Of a stretch of DNA of 64,000 bases, positions 19,122-28,408 are shown piece after piece. Source of the DNA: Gallionellales bacterium 39-52-133. Its GTDB lineage: Bacteria; Pseudomonadota; Gammaproteobacteria; Burkholderiales; Gallionellaceae. Both the position numbers and the translations under genes were made by a program. The stretch covers positions 62,001 to 126,000 of the forward strand of contig NCJL01000004.1 of the NCBI GenBank assembly GCA_002278935.1, read 5' to 3'. Below the pieces are notes generated by a model that had not been told where the DNA came from, ran no database searches, and saw nothing but the letters and a program-made list of their open reading frames with translations. Position 1 is the stretch's first letter, and every line of letters begins with the position of its first letter.

Positions 19122-19478
19122 ATGAGCGAAATGCAAGATTACAAATCACGCGTAAGTGATCCAGCCAGCCGTAAGTTTGAAACTTTTTCATATCTGCCAC
19201 AGATGACTGATGCGCAGATCAGAAAACAAATTGAATATATCGTTAAAAAAGGCTGGAACCCAGGTCTTGAGCACACAGAGCCAGAGCACCTGATGGACAA
19301 CTACTGGTACATGTGGAAGCTGCCAATGTTTGGCGAGACCAATGTGGATGTTGTAATGAAGGAAGCTGAAGCGTGCCGCAAAGCTAATCCTAACAACCAC
19401 ATTCGCCTGCTTGCTTATGATAACTACAAGCAATCTCAAGGTACGAACATGGTAATTTTCCGCGGCAAGACTGTTTAA
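19122..19478 (+). CDS. cbbS: RuBisCO form I small subunit CbbS
   Basis: The small subunit (118 aa, normal length) caps the L8 core of form I RuBisCO. Visible motifs are [23 protein letters not shown] near the N terminus, [18 protein letters not shown], and the C-terminal [23 protein letters not shown]. It starts 67 bp after cbbL, with AAAGGA upstream of the ATG, and is followed by a partial terminator before cbbQ. Confidence 0.97.
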   Translation: MSEMQDYKSRVSDPASRKFETFSYLPQMTDAQIRKQIEYIVKKGWNPGLEHTEPEHLMDNYWYMWKLPMFGETNVDVVMKEAEACRKANPNNHIRLLAYDNYKQSQGTNMVIFRGKTV

Positions 19479-19500
19479 TCGAGCACGGGTAACCCAATAA

Positions 19501-19534
19501 AATCCCCGTTGCCGCAAGGTGGCGGGGATTTTTT
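19501..19534 (+). terminator. Terminator/attenuator between cbbS and cbbQ
   Basis: AATCCCCG (19501-19508) pairs with CGGGGATT (19523-19530), with further pairing inside the loop, and six T residues follow. It lies inside the operon, so it probably lowers cbbQ-cbbO expression relative to cbbLS, like the terminator after cbbM. Confidence 0.85.
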
Positions 19535-19563
19535 CTGGATAACCTAAAACAAAGGAAATCGAT

Positions 19564-20367
19564 ATGAGCGACATAATCAAGCAATACAGAATCGAAAAAG
19601 AACCTTATTACCGTACGGTTGCCGATGAAGTGGAGTTATACGAAGCTGCTTACTCGGTGCGTATGCCAATGATGCTGAAAGGCCCCACCGGTTGCGGAAA
19701 AACCCGCTTTGTTGAGTACATGGCGTGGAAACTGAAAAAACCACTGATTACCGTGGCCTGTAATGAGGACATGACTGCATCCGATTTGGTGGGTCGCTTT
19801 TTGCTGGATGCGCAGGGAACACGCTGGCAGGATGGCCCACTCGCCATCGCTGCACGGGAAGGCGCAATTTGTTATCTGGACGAGGTGGTTGAGGCACGCC
19901 AGGACACCACCGTGGTGATACATCCGCTGACCGATAATCGCCGTGTATTGCCACTGGAAAAAAAGGGAGAACTGATTAATGCGCACCCTGATTTCCAGTT
20001 GGTGATTTCCTACAATCCTGGCTATCAAAGCCTGATGAAGGATTTGAAACAATCTACCAAGCAACGTTTTGGCGGACTGGATTTCAACTATCCGGCACAT
20101 GATGTTGAAACCGAAATTGTCGCGCATGAAAGTAAAGTAACAGCTGAAGTTGCAAGCAAGCTGGTGTCAATTGCAGAACGCGCGCGTAACCTCAAAGGGC
20201 ACGGTCTGGACGAAGGTATTTCTACACGTATGTTGATCTACGCGGGAAATCTGATCTCCAAAGGCGTGGAAGCAAAGGCAGCCTGCCGTGTGGCACTGGT
20301 TAGACCGATTACGGACGATCCTGATATGCGCGATGCGCTGGATGCAGCAGTCACGACCTTCTTCTAA
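19564..20367 (+). CDS. cbbQ: RuBisCO activase ATPase CbbQ (form I locus)
   Basis: MoxR-type AAA+ ATPase of the CbbQ/CbbO activase (267 aa). Walker A is [10 protein letters not shown] near residue 42, Walker B AICYLDEV, then [22 protein letters not shown]. It is closely similar to the form II paralogue along its whole length but keeps distinct residues, consistent with each pair serving its own RuBisCO. AAGGAAA precedes the ATG. Confidence 0.95.
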   Translation: MSDIIKQYRIEKEPYYRTVADEVELYEAAYSVRMPMMLKGPTGCGKTRFVEYMAWKLKKPLITVACNEDMTASDLVGRFLLDAQGTRWQDGPLAIAAREGAICYLDEVVEARQDTTVVIHPLTDNRRVLPLEKKGELINAHPDFQLVISYNPGYQSLMKDLKQSTKQRFGGLDFNYPAHDVETEIVAHESKVTAEVASKLVSIAERARNLKGHGLDEGISTRMLIYAGNLISKGVEAKAACRVALVRPITDDPDMRDALDAAVTTFF

Positions 20368-20418
20368 TCACGGCTAGTCGGTACTCTTTATCACCCGGCC
20401 ATCACATGGAAAATAAAT

Positions 20419-22746
20419 ATGACGCTCTCATTAGAACACCATACCGAGTTACTTGAGGATTTAGGTCCTCATGCCAGTGAGATATTGCAGTCTTCGTGGT
20501 ATGAAGCGGCACGCGTGTTTTCTGCGCACGGCCTGGAAAACTACGTACAAGGCGCGCGCTCCCTCAAAAGTTTGGGCCGTGGCAGTGAGTTAGTCATAAC
20601 CTTTATCGAGAGCGCACCGAGTATCGCCAAAGAAATCGGCGAGGATTCGGTGGTGGATTTGCTCGACACCGTGATGGCATTGGCTTCAAAAACCAGTGGT
20701 GCAGTACTGCAATCTATCATCGCTTCAGCACCTACCGCCGCCAAGCGTTTGGGCGATGCGACCTTGTTTGGTGCCTATTTGCAGTTGGTTAACACCCTGC
20801 TCAATCAGGTACCGCGTGGTTTGCGTCCGATGATGGAGAATCTGGAAACTCTGTTGGCACAACTGACGCTGGGCGGTTTGCGGCGCTGGGCAACCTGGGG
20901 TGCCCATGCACACAAAATCAATTTTGAAGAGCAGATTAATTACTTCAGCTTGAAGTCCAAAGAGTCCCTGGCCATGTTGCAGAAGGAGCGCAAAGGTACG
21001 CTGTTTATTGATGTGCAGCGGCGTATCAATATGTATTTGCGCGCGTTGTGGGCACGTGATTTTTTTATGCGACCCACCAGTGGCGACTTTGAATCGCGTG
21101 AAGGTTACAAGCCTTTTATCGAGGATTATTTCCTGCATTTGCCGGACGCCTTTGATGATTACGAGGGAGTGCCGGGCCTGGAAATGTACCGGGCCACGGC
21201 GGCCCATTGCGCGGCCCATCTGGTTTATACCACTGTGCCTATTTCTGCCGAAACACTCAACCCCTTGCAGATGGCTGTCATCAGTGTAATTGAAGACGCG
21301 CGCGTAGAAACTCTGTCGATACGAGCCTTCCCGGGACTCAAGAAGGTATGGGCAAGGTTGCATACGGTGCAAGCCGACCAGGCTAATACTGCGGGTGATT
21401 ATTTAAACCGTTTGGCACGCGCGTTGCTGGATAGCGATTTTCAGGATAATGACCCGTGGATAGCACAGGGCCGCACTTTGTTCGCCCAGGCCGATGATCG
21501 CATGACGGACAACACAATCTCCTGGGAAATTGGTGTGGCACTGGCGCATGGCTTGCTGGAAAAACGTATCGGCTTTAATCCGCGAACCGATGTATTGACT
21601 GCACCTTACCGCGATGACAACCGTTATTTCTGGGAATTTGAGGAATTCGATTTCAATAAATCACAATCGGCAGGCTTTGAGACAGTCAAGCAGGTGCGCA
21701 GGCATGTGTCAGTGACGGAGTTTGCCAATGAGATTGACTGCGAAACTGCAGGTGATGACGCGCAAGAAATCTGGATCATGTCGGAAGAATTCTTCCCTTA
21801 TGAAGACAATGGCGTCAGCTATAACGAGTCCGAAGGCAAAGAACCCATGTCCGAACCCTTCCATTACGCGGAGTGGGATTATCAGATTCAGCTCGAACGT
21901 CCGGCCTGGGCTACCGTGATGGAGAAACGCTCCAAGGCGGGTGATTTGCAGGTGATAGATCAAATCACAGCGGATAACAAGCAGATTGCATCACGCCTGA
22001 AATTTTTGCTGGATGCGATGCAACCACAAGGAGTGCAGCGCATCCGCAAACTTGAAGATGGCGATGAGATCGACATTAATGCCGCGATCAGCAGCATGAT
22101 CGATTTGCGTATGGGTATACAACCAGACCCGCGCATCATGATGCGCTCGGTGCGCAAAGTGCGCGATGTTTCTGTGATGGTTTTGCTCGATTTGTCTGAA
22201 TCCACCAATGAAAAAGTGCTGGGGCAAGATCAATCGGTACTGGATCTGACCCGCCAGGCCACGGTATTACTGTCCGATGCAATCAACAAAATCGGCGACC
22301 CCTTCGCAATTCATGGATTCTGTTCTGATGGTCGCCACGATGTGGAGTACTATCGCTTTAAAGATTTCGAACAGCCGTATAATGAGTTGCCGAAATCAAG
22401 GCTGGCCGGGATGACAGGTCAGTTGTCTACCCGCATGGGCGCCGCTATTCGCCATGCCACGCATTATCTGAATGCGCAAAAAACCAGCAAGAAGCTGTTG
22501 ATGGTCATTACAGATGGTGAGCCGGCAGACGTAGATGTGCGTGACCCACAGTATCTGCGCTATGATGCCAAAAAATCGGTGGAAGATGCTGCCAGAAAGG
22601 GTATTTCGACCTTCTGCATGACGCTGGATCCGCGTGCGGATCAGTATGTATCTCGAATTTTCGGTGCAAAAAATTATATGATTGTGGACCAGATAGCGCG
22701 ATTGCCAGAAAAGCTTCCACTCCTGTATGCGGGTTTAACAAGGTAG
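20419..22746 (+). CDS. cbbO: RuBisCO activase subunit CbbO (form I locus)
   Basis: VWA-domain adaptor of the form I activase (775 aa). The MIDAS motif is DLSES in VMVLLDLSEST (about residue 590), with TDGEPADVD further on. The N-terminal half is helical and acidic stretches occur in the middle (EEFFPYEDNG). It follows cbbQ by 51 bp. Small hairpins (ACTTGCGGAGCAAGT and GCCACGAAGTGGC, about 22768-22800) follow its stop codon. Confidence 0.93.
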   Translation: MTLSLEHHTELLEDLGPHASEILQSSWYEAARVFSAHGLENYVQGARSLKSLGRGSELVITFIESAPSIAKEIGEDSVVDLLDTVMALASKTSGAVLQSIIASAPTAAKRLGDATLFGAYLQLVNTLLNQVPRGLRPMMENLETLLAQLTLGGLRRWATWGAHAHKINFEEQINYFSLKSKESLAMLQKERKGTLFIDVQRRINMYLRALWARDFFMRPTSGDFESREGYKPFIEDYFLHLPDAFDDYEGVPGLEMYRATAAHCAAHLVYTTVPISAETLNPLQMAVISVIEDARVETLSIRAFPGLKKVWARLHTVQADQANTAGDYLNRLARALLDSDFQDNDPWIAQGRTLFAQADDRMTDNTISWEIGVALAHGLLEKRIGFNPRTDVLTAPYRDDNRYFWEFEEFDFNKSQSAGFETVKQVRRHVSVTEFANEIDCETAGDDAQEIWIMSEEFFPYEDNGVSYNESEGKEPMSEPFHYAEWDYQIQLERPAWATVMEKRSKAGDLQVIDQITADNKQIASRLKFLLDAMQPQGVQRIRKLEDGDEIDINAAISSMIDLRMGIQPDPRIMMRSVRKVRDVSVMVLLDLSESTNEKVLGQDQSVLDLTRQATVLLSDAINKIGDPFAIHGFCSDGRHDVEYYRFKDFEQPYNELPKSRLAGMTGQLSTRMGAAIRHATHYLNAQKTSKKLLMVITDGEPADVDVRDPQYLRYDAKKSVEDAARKGISTFCMTLDPRADQYVSRIFGAKNYMIVDQIARLPEKLPLLYAGLTR

Positions 22747-22887
22747 TGGAAGCATACAGTGAAGACTAACTTGCGGAGCAAGTTAAGCCACGAAGTGGCG
22801 GTCATAGCTAAAAACTCCCTCTGCTGTATGCTGGATTGACACGATAAATCGCTGAGTATTCAGTGTATGACTAAAAAGGTAATAAAA

Positions 22888-23187
22888 ATGGCACTACAAT
22901 ATTCAGGTCTGAAAAATGATGAAAACGGCGGCATGACGCATTTTGGGCAAATGGTGAAAGACGGCTGGGTATTCGGCCTGATACCAGACACCGAAGACTG
23001 TACCGGCTGGGATAGCGGTCAAATGCAGAATCTCTACGACAAGATTTGTAACGAGTGGGAGAAATATGCAAACCTGCCCAGCCTCTTGCCGGAAGGTTTG
23101 AAACAGCGCCATGCAAAGATTTACCAGGACGCGATAAAACATGCCAAAGCGAATGGATGGGATCCAGAACTGGGTGATGACGACTAA
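22888..23187 (+). CDS. Small hypothetical protein downstream of cbbO
   Basis: A 99-aa acidic protein of unknown function, at the end of the form I cbb operon in the same direction. The frame opens at an ATG at 22867, but the ATG at 22888 has AAAGG at better spacing and starts MALQYSGLKNDENGG; both are possible. It contains several Trp and ends in a GDDD tail. Position suggests a RuBisCO-related role, but nothing in the sequence proves it. Confidence 0.6.
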   Translation: MALQYSGLKNDENGGMTHFGQMVKDGWVFGLIPDTEDCTGWDSGQMQNLYDKICNEWEKYANLPSLLPEGLKQRHAKIYQDAIKHAKANGWDPELGDDD

Positions 23188-23205
23188 CTCATCTTTGTCG
23201 CAGTT

Positions 23206-23631
23206 TTAGCTACCCTCTGCAGGCATTTCTCGCTGTCCGGAAAACTTCAATACTTTCGCCAGCTCGTGTATGGGTTCTTTGCAGGCCAGCTGTTGCAGCG
23301 CCAAAAAAAGCTCACGCTGCAGCCTGCTCATAATTTGCGCAGCCTCCGTGGTGTAATACACCGCATCGTAACTGACCGGATCTTTCAGTGAATTGCGTAA
23401 CTGAGGGCGAAAGCTACGCCAGGCAATGTCGATCCAGCACTTGTGTACCCCGTCCAGAAATACCCATTCTTCCGCATCCAGTATGGCAAGATATTGCATG
23501 GAGCGTATAGGGATGAACAGATTTCCGCTTGCACTGCGGGCAAGCAGGGTCAGCGCCAGATTGTAGGTTTCTGCAGGAAGTTGACGATGCTCGCGCTTAA
23601 CTTCCAGGTCACGATAGCAGGTGATTTCCAC
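23206..23631 (-). CDS. Hypothetical protein, 141 aa
   Basis: I cannot assign a family. The protein is soluble, with a beta-rich N-terminal half (IPIRSMQYLAILDAEEWVFLDG) and a helical C-terminal half (SRLQRELFLALQQLACKEPIHELAKVL). GGAGGAA precedes the ATG on the minus strand, which supports it as a real gene. It is convergent with the small cbb-linked protein and divergent from psiE. Regulation is unknown. Confidence 0.62.
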   Translation of the reverse strand: MEITCYRDLEVKREHRQLPAETYNLALTLLARSASGNLFIPIRSMQYLAILDAEEWVFLDGVHKCWIDIAWRSFRPQLRNSLKDPVSYDAVYYTTEAAQIMSRLQRELFLALQQLACKEPIHELAKVLKFSGQREMPAEGS

Positions 23632-23772
23632 GAAAATTCCTCCTTGAGAAAATCGGGCTTAAAGCAATTGTATATCGCATAAAAAATAACACAATCCATT
23701 TATCCATCTATATCATCAGGCTGTAAAATTAGACAGGTATAATCAGCTAAAGAATGATGAGTGGAGAATGAC

Positions 23773-24207
23773 ATGAAAAGACTGACAATAAGGGAGTTTA
23801 ACCAGAGGGTTATTTCTCTGGTTGAGAATATTGGCCTGCTGGTTATCGGAATCGCTACGGTGTTTGCGATGGGTGCTGAAACGATGACCATGATACGTGC
23901 CATGCAAGTCACGTTAACCGATTTGCTGTTGCTCTTCCTGTATCTGGAAGTGCTGGCGATGGTGGGGCTGTATTACCAGTCAGGAAAGTTGCCGGTGCGA
24001 TTCCCGCTGTATATTGGCATGGTGGCCTTGGCGCGTTACCTGATACTGGATATGAAGGACATGGAAGATTGGCGTATGCTGGCGGTGACGGGCTCAATAT
24101 TGCTGCTGACACTGGCGGTATTCTTGATACGCTATGGCCATGTGCGCTTCCCGTACCCGGGGGACGATACAGCCGATCTGCGCCATGCGGACCGGCAGCA
24201 GGATTGA
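23773..24207 (+). CDS. psiE: PsiE family membrane protein
   Basis: PsiE proteins are small inner-membrane proteins first found as phosphate-starvation-inducible in E. coli; their activity is not known. Four membrane helices are visible (about 18-38, 50-72, 79-96, 106-126), with the family motifs FLYLEVLAMVGLYYQSG and RYLILDMKDM. The ATG at 23773 is preferred over the GTG at 23761 because GGAG lies eight bases before it. The neighbouring convergent gene is a PstS-like protein, so a phosphate link is plausible. Confidence 0.85.
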   Translation: MKRLTIREFNQRVISLVENIGLLVIGIATVFAMGAETMTMIRAMQVTLTDLLLLFLYLEVLAMVGLYYQSGKLPVRFPLYIGMVALARYLILDMKDMEDWRMLAVTGSILLLTLAVFLIRYGHVRFPYPGDDTADLRHADRQQD

Positions 24208-24243
24208 GGCAGATTTCAGGTGCTTGGCTGAAAAGTGTTGTTC

Positions 24244-24280
24244 AAAAAAACGCCCCGGTCACTGACCGGGGCGTTTTTTT
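24244..24280. terminator. Bidirectional intrinsic terminator
   Basis: CGCCCCGGTC (24251-24260) pairs with GACCGGGGCG (24264-24273) around a 3-nt loop, flanked by seven A on the left and seven T on the right. It can end both psiE and the convergent PstS-rhodanese gene. Confidence 0.93.
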
Positions 24281-24296
24281 GAGTGCAGCTATATTA

Positions 24297-25697
24297 TTAC
24301 TTGCTTGCCGATGGGAAAGAAGACTCGGTGGGGTAACCTTTTTCTATCCATTCAGGCATTCCGCCACGGAACCAGTATACTTTTTTGTAGCCCGCTTTTA
24401 TCGTTGCAATCGCCGCTTTATAGCTCCTCCAGCAGGCGCCCGCATTGCAATAAATAATGACGGCATCGTTTTTATTGGCAGGCAGTTTTGACAAATCAAA
24501 TTTGTCCTGGGATGGATTAAAGACGGCTGATTTTGCACTTTTTTCAGAGTAGGGTGCGTTAATCGCACCGGGTATGTGTTCGGTGTTGTATTCGGTTTCA
24601 ACGCGCGTATCAATAATCGCAACCCCGCCGGCCAAAAGCGCCTTAACCTGAACTGCACTTGCCAGTGTGGCGCCTTCAATTGCAAGAGGCGTATCATTCC
24701 AGCTATTGCGTATGACAGGGGTAAGCGTGCGCGGCACGGGCAGGAAGTCAAGACTCGTGACATGCATATCGCCGCGATTAAGGCCCCAGCCGATAAAACC
24801 CAGCAAGGCGACTCTGCGTTCAATATTGTCCGATGTTTTCCTGATCAGGAAATAGGATGCAGAAGTAATCGGCCATGCACCAGGACTGCTGCGGTCAATC
24901 AAGTCCTCCCTGAAGCCATTGCTTGCTTGCCATTTGATATCACGAGAAGCTTCTTCAATGCTGCCTGTGTGCGGACTGACGAATTTCCCGGAGCTGTTTT
25001 GCAGTTTTACCAGCGTAAGCTGGTTTTTTCTCGCATAGGCATTTTCTGAGTAGCCAATAGAATAGGGGGTATTTTTGACATACGACCCCATTTCATACAG
25101 GTTTTCAACAGCCTTTCCAACAGGCCAGTTCAGGGTTACACCCACGCCAACCTTGCCCGCCCATTCAGGATGTACTTTTGCAAGATAGCTGCTCAGATTG
25201 TAAGTGCCGCCGCGTTCGGGCACGAGGTGCGCAACCAGAATTTTTTCATTGGGTAATTTGGCTCTGGGGTTAATGTCGACGAGTGCGGGATCATTCCATT
25301 TGACGATTTTGCCAAGATAGATGTCGCCCAGTATTTTGCCGGTCAGGTTGATTTGGCCCTCAACTTTGGGAAGATTGACGACAGGGGTAATAGCCGAAAA
25401 CATATACGGAAACTGCGCCAGATTGAGCTTGTCCAGTTCTTCTTTGGTAAGGGGGTGATCCGTTTCGCCAAAATCTGCCTGCCCTGAAGAGAGTTGCTTG
25501 AAACCCTCAGATGCACTGACAGCGTGATATCTGATCGTGACGCCCGGGCGCAACTGGGTGTATTGAGCAGACCATAATTCAAAAATGGGGGCAGGAATTC
25601 TGCGGCCTGCTCCAATTAATTCTATGGAAAAAGATGAAAATGAGTATGCAGACAGAAATAAGATTGCGAAAAAGTTGGAATATTTTTTGATGTTCAT
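24297..25697 (-). CDS. PstS-like substrate-binding protein fused to a rhodanese domain
   Basis: A 466-aa exported protein with two domains. A signal peptide (about 1-24) is followed by a PstS-like phosphate-binding fold (about 25-325) with LIGAGRRIPAPIFELW, SSGQADFGETD and a R-G-G-T-Y-N segment. The C-terminal part (about 345-455) is a rhodanese domain with IIDTRVETEYNTEHIPGAINAPYSE and the active-site loop YCNAGACWRS holding a Cys. In usual PstS proteins G-S/T-G residues contact phosphate; here the first loop reads GAGRR, so the ligand may not be phosphate. No pstCAB genes are nearby, so it is not part of a complete transporter here. Confidence 0.82.
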   Translation of the reverse strand: MNIKKYSNFFAILFLSAYSFSSFSIELIGAGRRIPAPIFELWSAQYTQLRPGVTIRYHAVSASEGFKQLSSGQADFGETDHPLTKEELDKLNLAQFPYMFSAITPVVNLPKVEGQINLTGKILGDIYLGKIVKWNDPALVDINPRAKLPNEKILVAHLVPERGGTYNLSSYLAKVHPEWAGKVGVGVTLNWPVGKAVENLYEMGSYVKNTPYSIGYSENAYARKNQLTLVKLQNSSGKFVSPHTGSIEEASRDIKWQASNGFREDLIDRSSPGAWPITSASYFLIRKTSDNIERRVALLGFIGWGLNRGDMHVTSLDFLPVPRTLTPVIRNSWNDTPLAIEGATLASAVQVKALLAGGVAIIDTRVETEYNTEHIPGAINAPYSEKSAKSAVFNPSQDKFDLSKLPANKNDAVIIYCNAGACWRSYKAAIATIKAGYKKVYWFRGGMPEWIEKGYPTESSFPSASK

Positions 25698-26204
25698 AGG
25701 TATTCAAGTTTAATGTTTTGATACAGAACGAATAAATGTTCTACGTGTCTCGCTTGCCTGAACTGGAAGCAATAACCGGTTCAGACAAACTCAGGTATAA
25801 CGAAGTTCACCCATGTTCTTTATTTACTTTAATAATAAGCAAAAAGTGCGAAAAATCAGTGTTTATAAAAATAATTATATTGTCATTCTCTAAATATTGG
25901 TTTCGTCACCATGCTGAGCGCGTGGTTGTTAAATATATTGAAATCAACCGATTAGATACTATCTGGGCGCGCATTTTACGATATTTTTGTTTGTGCAGGT
26001 TGAAAATTGAAAAGAAAATACTTTTTTGACGCTCGATTTGGCGGACGTTAAATGCTCATATGAAATTGCATGACTTGGGGGATGAGGAAATACAGATTTG
26101 TCGCAATCAGACAGTGTTTTTGCAGTTGTACTAGTGGCAGAATTTTGCTCCAGATCACAAGCTGAGCCGAAACAAATTAGACGTATTAACTGCAAAATTA
26201 AATT
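25698..26204. other. AT-rich intergenic stretch without a recognisable gene
   Basis: About 500 bp separate the PstS-rhodanese start from the tRNA gene. The longest frame (25736-26029, +) has no ribosome binding site, no family resemblance and low-complexity AT-driven content, so it is not called. No terminator or riboswitch was seen. Confidence 0.6.
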
Positions 26205-26281
26205 TGGTGTGCCCGGCGGGAGTCGAACCCACGACCCTTGGCTTCGGAAACCAATACTCTATCCAGCTGAGCTACGGGCAC
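26205..26281 (-). tRNA. tRNA-Arg (anticodon CCG)
   Basis: The minus strand folds into a full cloverleaf: acceptor GTGCCCG paired with CGGGCAC, discriminator A, D-arm with AGCTCAGCTGGATAGAG, anticodon stem TTGGT/GCCAA with loop TTCCGAA (anticodon CCG, reads CGG), and T-arm GGGTTCGACTCCC. The 3' CCA is encoded (26205-26207). Confidence 0.97.
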
Positions 26282-26467
26282 ATATGGGGTGCTATCAAGA
26301 ACTAAAATAAATCCGGGACTATTTACATCATTACATGATGATGTAGATTTTCACGGTCCGCTACTCATGCCAGTTTGGCTTTGAGCAGATTTCAGGTGGC
26401 GCAGTATAACGGTATTTATGCAATTCTGCCCGCGCCTTTTAAGTTGAAAAATGTTATCTTACGCGCC

Positions 26468-26893
26468 ATGAATTTTACAAATCCCGGAAAGAGCGAAATT
26501 TGCAGCATGCTGCGCAAGATACGCAGTATTGCAGTAGTGGGACTGTCCCCCAATGCGGATCGTCCCAGTTTTCGCGTTGCACAGGGTATGCAGGAATTGG
26601 GCTACCGCATTATTCCGGTACGCCCCATGGTTAGCGAGGTGCTGGGAGAAAAGGCTTACCCCGATCTGGCCAGCGTGCCGCACAAGATTGACCTGGTTAA
26701 TGTGTTTCGTGCGCCCGAGCATGTGCCGGCGATTGTGGAAGAATGTATTGCCCTGGGCATTAAAAATCTGTGGCTGCAGGACGGCGTGATACATGAAGAA
26801 GCGGCGCAGCGAGCGCGGGCGGCGGGCATCACGGTGGTGATGGATAAATGTCTGTGGCGCGACGGGGGTCCATGTGGCAAATCCGTTGCCTGA
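26468..26893 (+). CDS. CoA-binding domain protein (YccU-like)
   Basis: A single-domain CoA-binding Rossmann protein (141 aa) like E. coli YccU. Motifs are IAVVGLSPNADRPSFRVAQGMQ near the N terminus, YRIIPVRP, DLVNVFR and the C-terminal MDKCLWRD. The frame is open 31 codons upstream, but the family starts at the ATG at 26468. Its end overlaps the GTG start of tag by 20 bp, making tag translation likely coupled. The cellular role of YccU proteins is poorly known. Confidence 0.85.
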   Translation: MNFTNPGKSEICSMLRKIRSIAVVGLSPNADRPSFRVAQGMQELGYRIIPVRPMVSEVLGEKAYPDLASVPHKIDLVNVFRAPEHVPAIVEECIALGIKNLWLQDGVIHEEAAQRARAAGITVVMDKCLWRDGGPCGKSVA

Positions 26894-27452
26894 AATTCGC
26901 TGCGCATGGGCGGGCAGCAATGAGCTGTATCAGGACTATCATGACCGCGAATGGGGTGTGCCGCTGCACGATGAACGTGCACTGTTTGAATTTCTGATAC
27001 TGGAAGGCGCGCAGGCGGGCTTGAGCTGGATCACCATCCTGAAAAAACGCGAGGCCTATCGCGCCGCCTTCGATCATTTTGATGCTGCCAGCGTGGCGCG
27101 ATATGATGACAGCAAAATCGCCCTCTTATTGCAGAACCCAGGCATTGTGCGTAACCGTCTGAAAGTGAATTCTGCCGTGACAAATGCGCAAAAAATTCTC
27201 GCTGTGCAGGATGAGTTTGGCAGTTTTGATGCGTTCATCTGGCGCTTTGTAGAGGGGAAGCCACAGCGGAATAACTGGCGCAGCTTGGCCGAGGTGCCGG
27301 CAAGCACAGCGACCTCGGACGCGATGAGCAAGGAGTTGAAGCGCCGTGGTTTCAAGTTTGTTGGCTCCACCATCTGCTACGCTTTTATGCAGGCCACCGG
27401 CATGGTGAACGACCATACCACTGATTGTTTCAGACACCTGGAAATAAAATGA
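26874..27452 (+). CDS. tag: DNA-3-methyladenine glycosylase I
   Basis: Tag removes 3-methyladenine from alkylated DNA. The 192-aa product matches the E. coli enzyme in order: RCAW with the zinc-ligand Cys, YHDREWGVP with the zinc-ligand His, [18 protein letters not shown] with the catalytic-pocket Glu, GIVRNRLKV, and [30 protein letters not shown] with the last zinc-ligand His and Cys. It starts at GTG 26874, overlapping the preceding gene, and its TGA overlaps the dapF ATG (ATGA). Confidence 0.95.
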   Translation: MANPLPEIRCAWAGSNELYQDYHDREWGVPLHDERALFEFLILEGAQAGLSWITILKKREAYRAAFDHFDAASVARYDDSKIALLLQNPGIVRNRLKVNSAVTNAQKILAVQDEFGSFDAFIWRFVEGKPQRNNWRSLAEVPASTATSDAMSKELKRRGFKFVGSTICYAFMQATGMVNDHTTDCFRHLEIK

Positions 27453-28282
27453 CAAAACTGAAATTCACCAAAATGCACGGCGCGGGCAATGACTTCGTGG
27501 TTATTGACGGCGTGCGCCAGGAAATTTATCTCACGCCCGAGCAATTGCGACTGATTGCCGACAGGCATTTTGGTATCGGCTGCGATCAAATACTGATTGT
27601 CAAACGCTCAAACAATGAAGAAGCGGATTTCCGCTATCTCATTTTCAATGCAGATGGCGGTGAGGTTGAACAATGCGGCAATGGCGCGCGCTGTTTTGTG
27701 CGCTTCGTGCACGACCACAAGCTCACCAGCAAGCGTGAAATTGTGGTGGAAACCAAAAGCGGCCTGATTTCGCCAAAACTTGAGGACGATGGGCGTGTCA
27801 CGGTGAACATGGGTGCGCCGATTTTTGAGTCCGCGCGCATTCCTTTTGACAGCGACAGCGATGCAATTATTCAGGAACTGGAAGTGGGCGGCGAGACAGT
27901 GCAGATCACCGCCGTGTCGGTGGGCAATCCGCATGCCGTTCAGGTTGTGGCCGATATCCTGCAGGCACCCGTTGCGACCATGGGGCCGCTGATCGAGAAT
28001 CATGTGCGTTTCCCCAAACGCGTGAATGCCGGTTTTATGCAAGTGGTTGATCGCAGCCATATCAAGTTGCGCGTATATGAGCGCGGCGCGGGTGAAACCA
28101 TGTCCTGCGGCACCGGTGCGTGTGCCGCCGTGGTGAGCGGCATACGCAGGGGGCTGCTGGATAATCACGTGCAGGTTGCGACGCATGGCGGGCTGCTGAC
28201 GATAAGCTGGGCTGGAGAAAACGCTCCCATAATGATGACGGGCCCGGCTAGCACAGTGTTTGAAGGCGAAATAAATTTATAA
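27449..28282 (+). CDS. dapF: Diaminopimelate epimerase DapF
   Basis: DapF interconverts LL- and meso-diaminopimelate for lysine and peptidoglycan synthesis. The 277-aa product has both catalytic cysteines, in QCGNGARCF and [12 protein letters not shown], plus the start [13 protein letters not shown]. The start is the ATG at 27449, overlapping the tag stop by four bases, rather than the open frame from 27425. It is followed, after 126 bp with an AT-rich repeat, by the DUF484 gene; dapF-DUF484-xerC is a widely conserved order. Confidence 0.96.
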   Translation: MTKLKFTKMHGAGNDFVVIDGVRQEIYLTPEQLRLIADRHFGIGCDQILIVKRSNNEEADFRYLIFNADGGEVEQCGNGARCFVRFVHDHKLTSKREIVVETKSGLISPKLEDDGRVTVNMGAPIFESARIPFDSDSDAIIQELEVGGETVQITAVSVGNPHAVQVVADILQAPVATMGPLIENHVRFPKRVNAGFMQVVDRSHIKLRVYERGAGETMSCGTGACAAVVSGIRRGLLDNHVQVATHGGLLTISWAGENAPIMMTGPASTVFEGEINL

Positions 28283-28330
28283 CGATCATACCGGACAAGT
28301 ACTACCTGATTGCTTTGTTATGATAATATA

Positions 28331-28343
28331 TTCAATATAATCA
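28331..28343 (+). repeat. Dispersed AT-rich motif, copy 3
   Basis: The 13-mer TTCAATATAATCA between dapF and the DUF484 gene, in an AT-rich setting like the other copies. Confidence 0.45.
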
Positions 28344-28408
28344 ATAGTTTAGTTATTGAGGCAAGTATAAAACCTGATTAGGCCTGACCAATATTAAAAG
28401 AGAGCACC

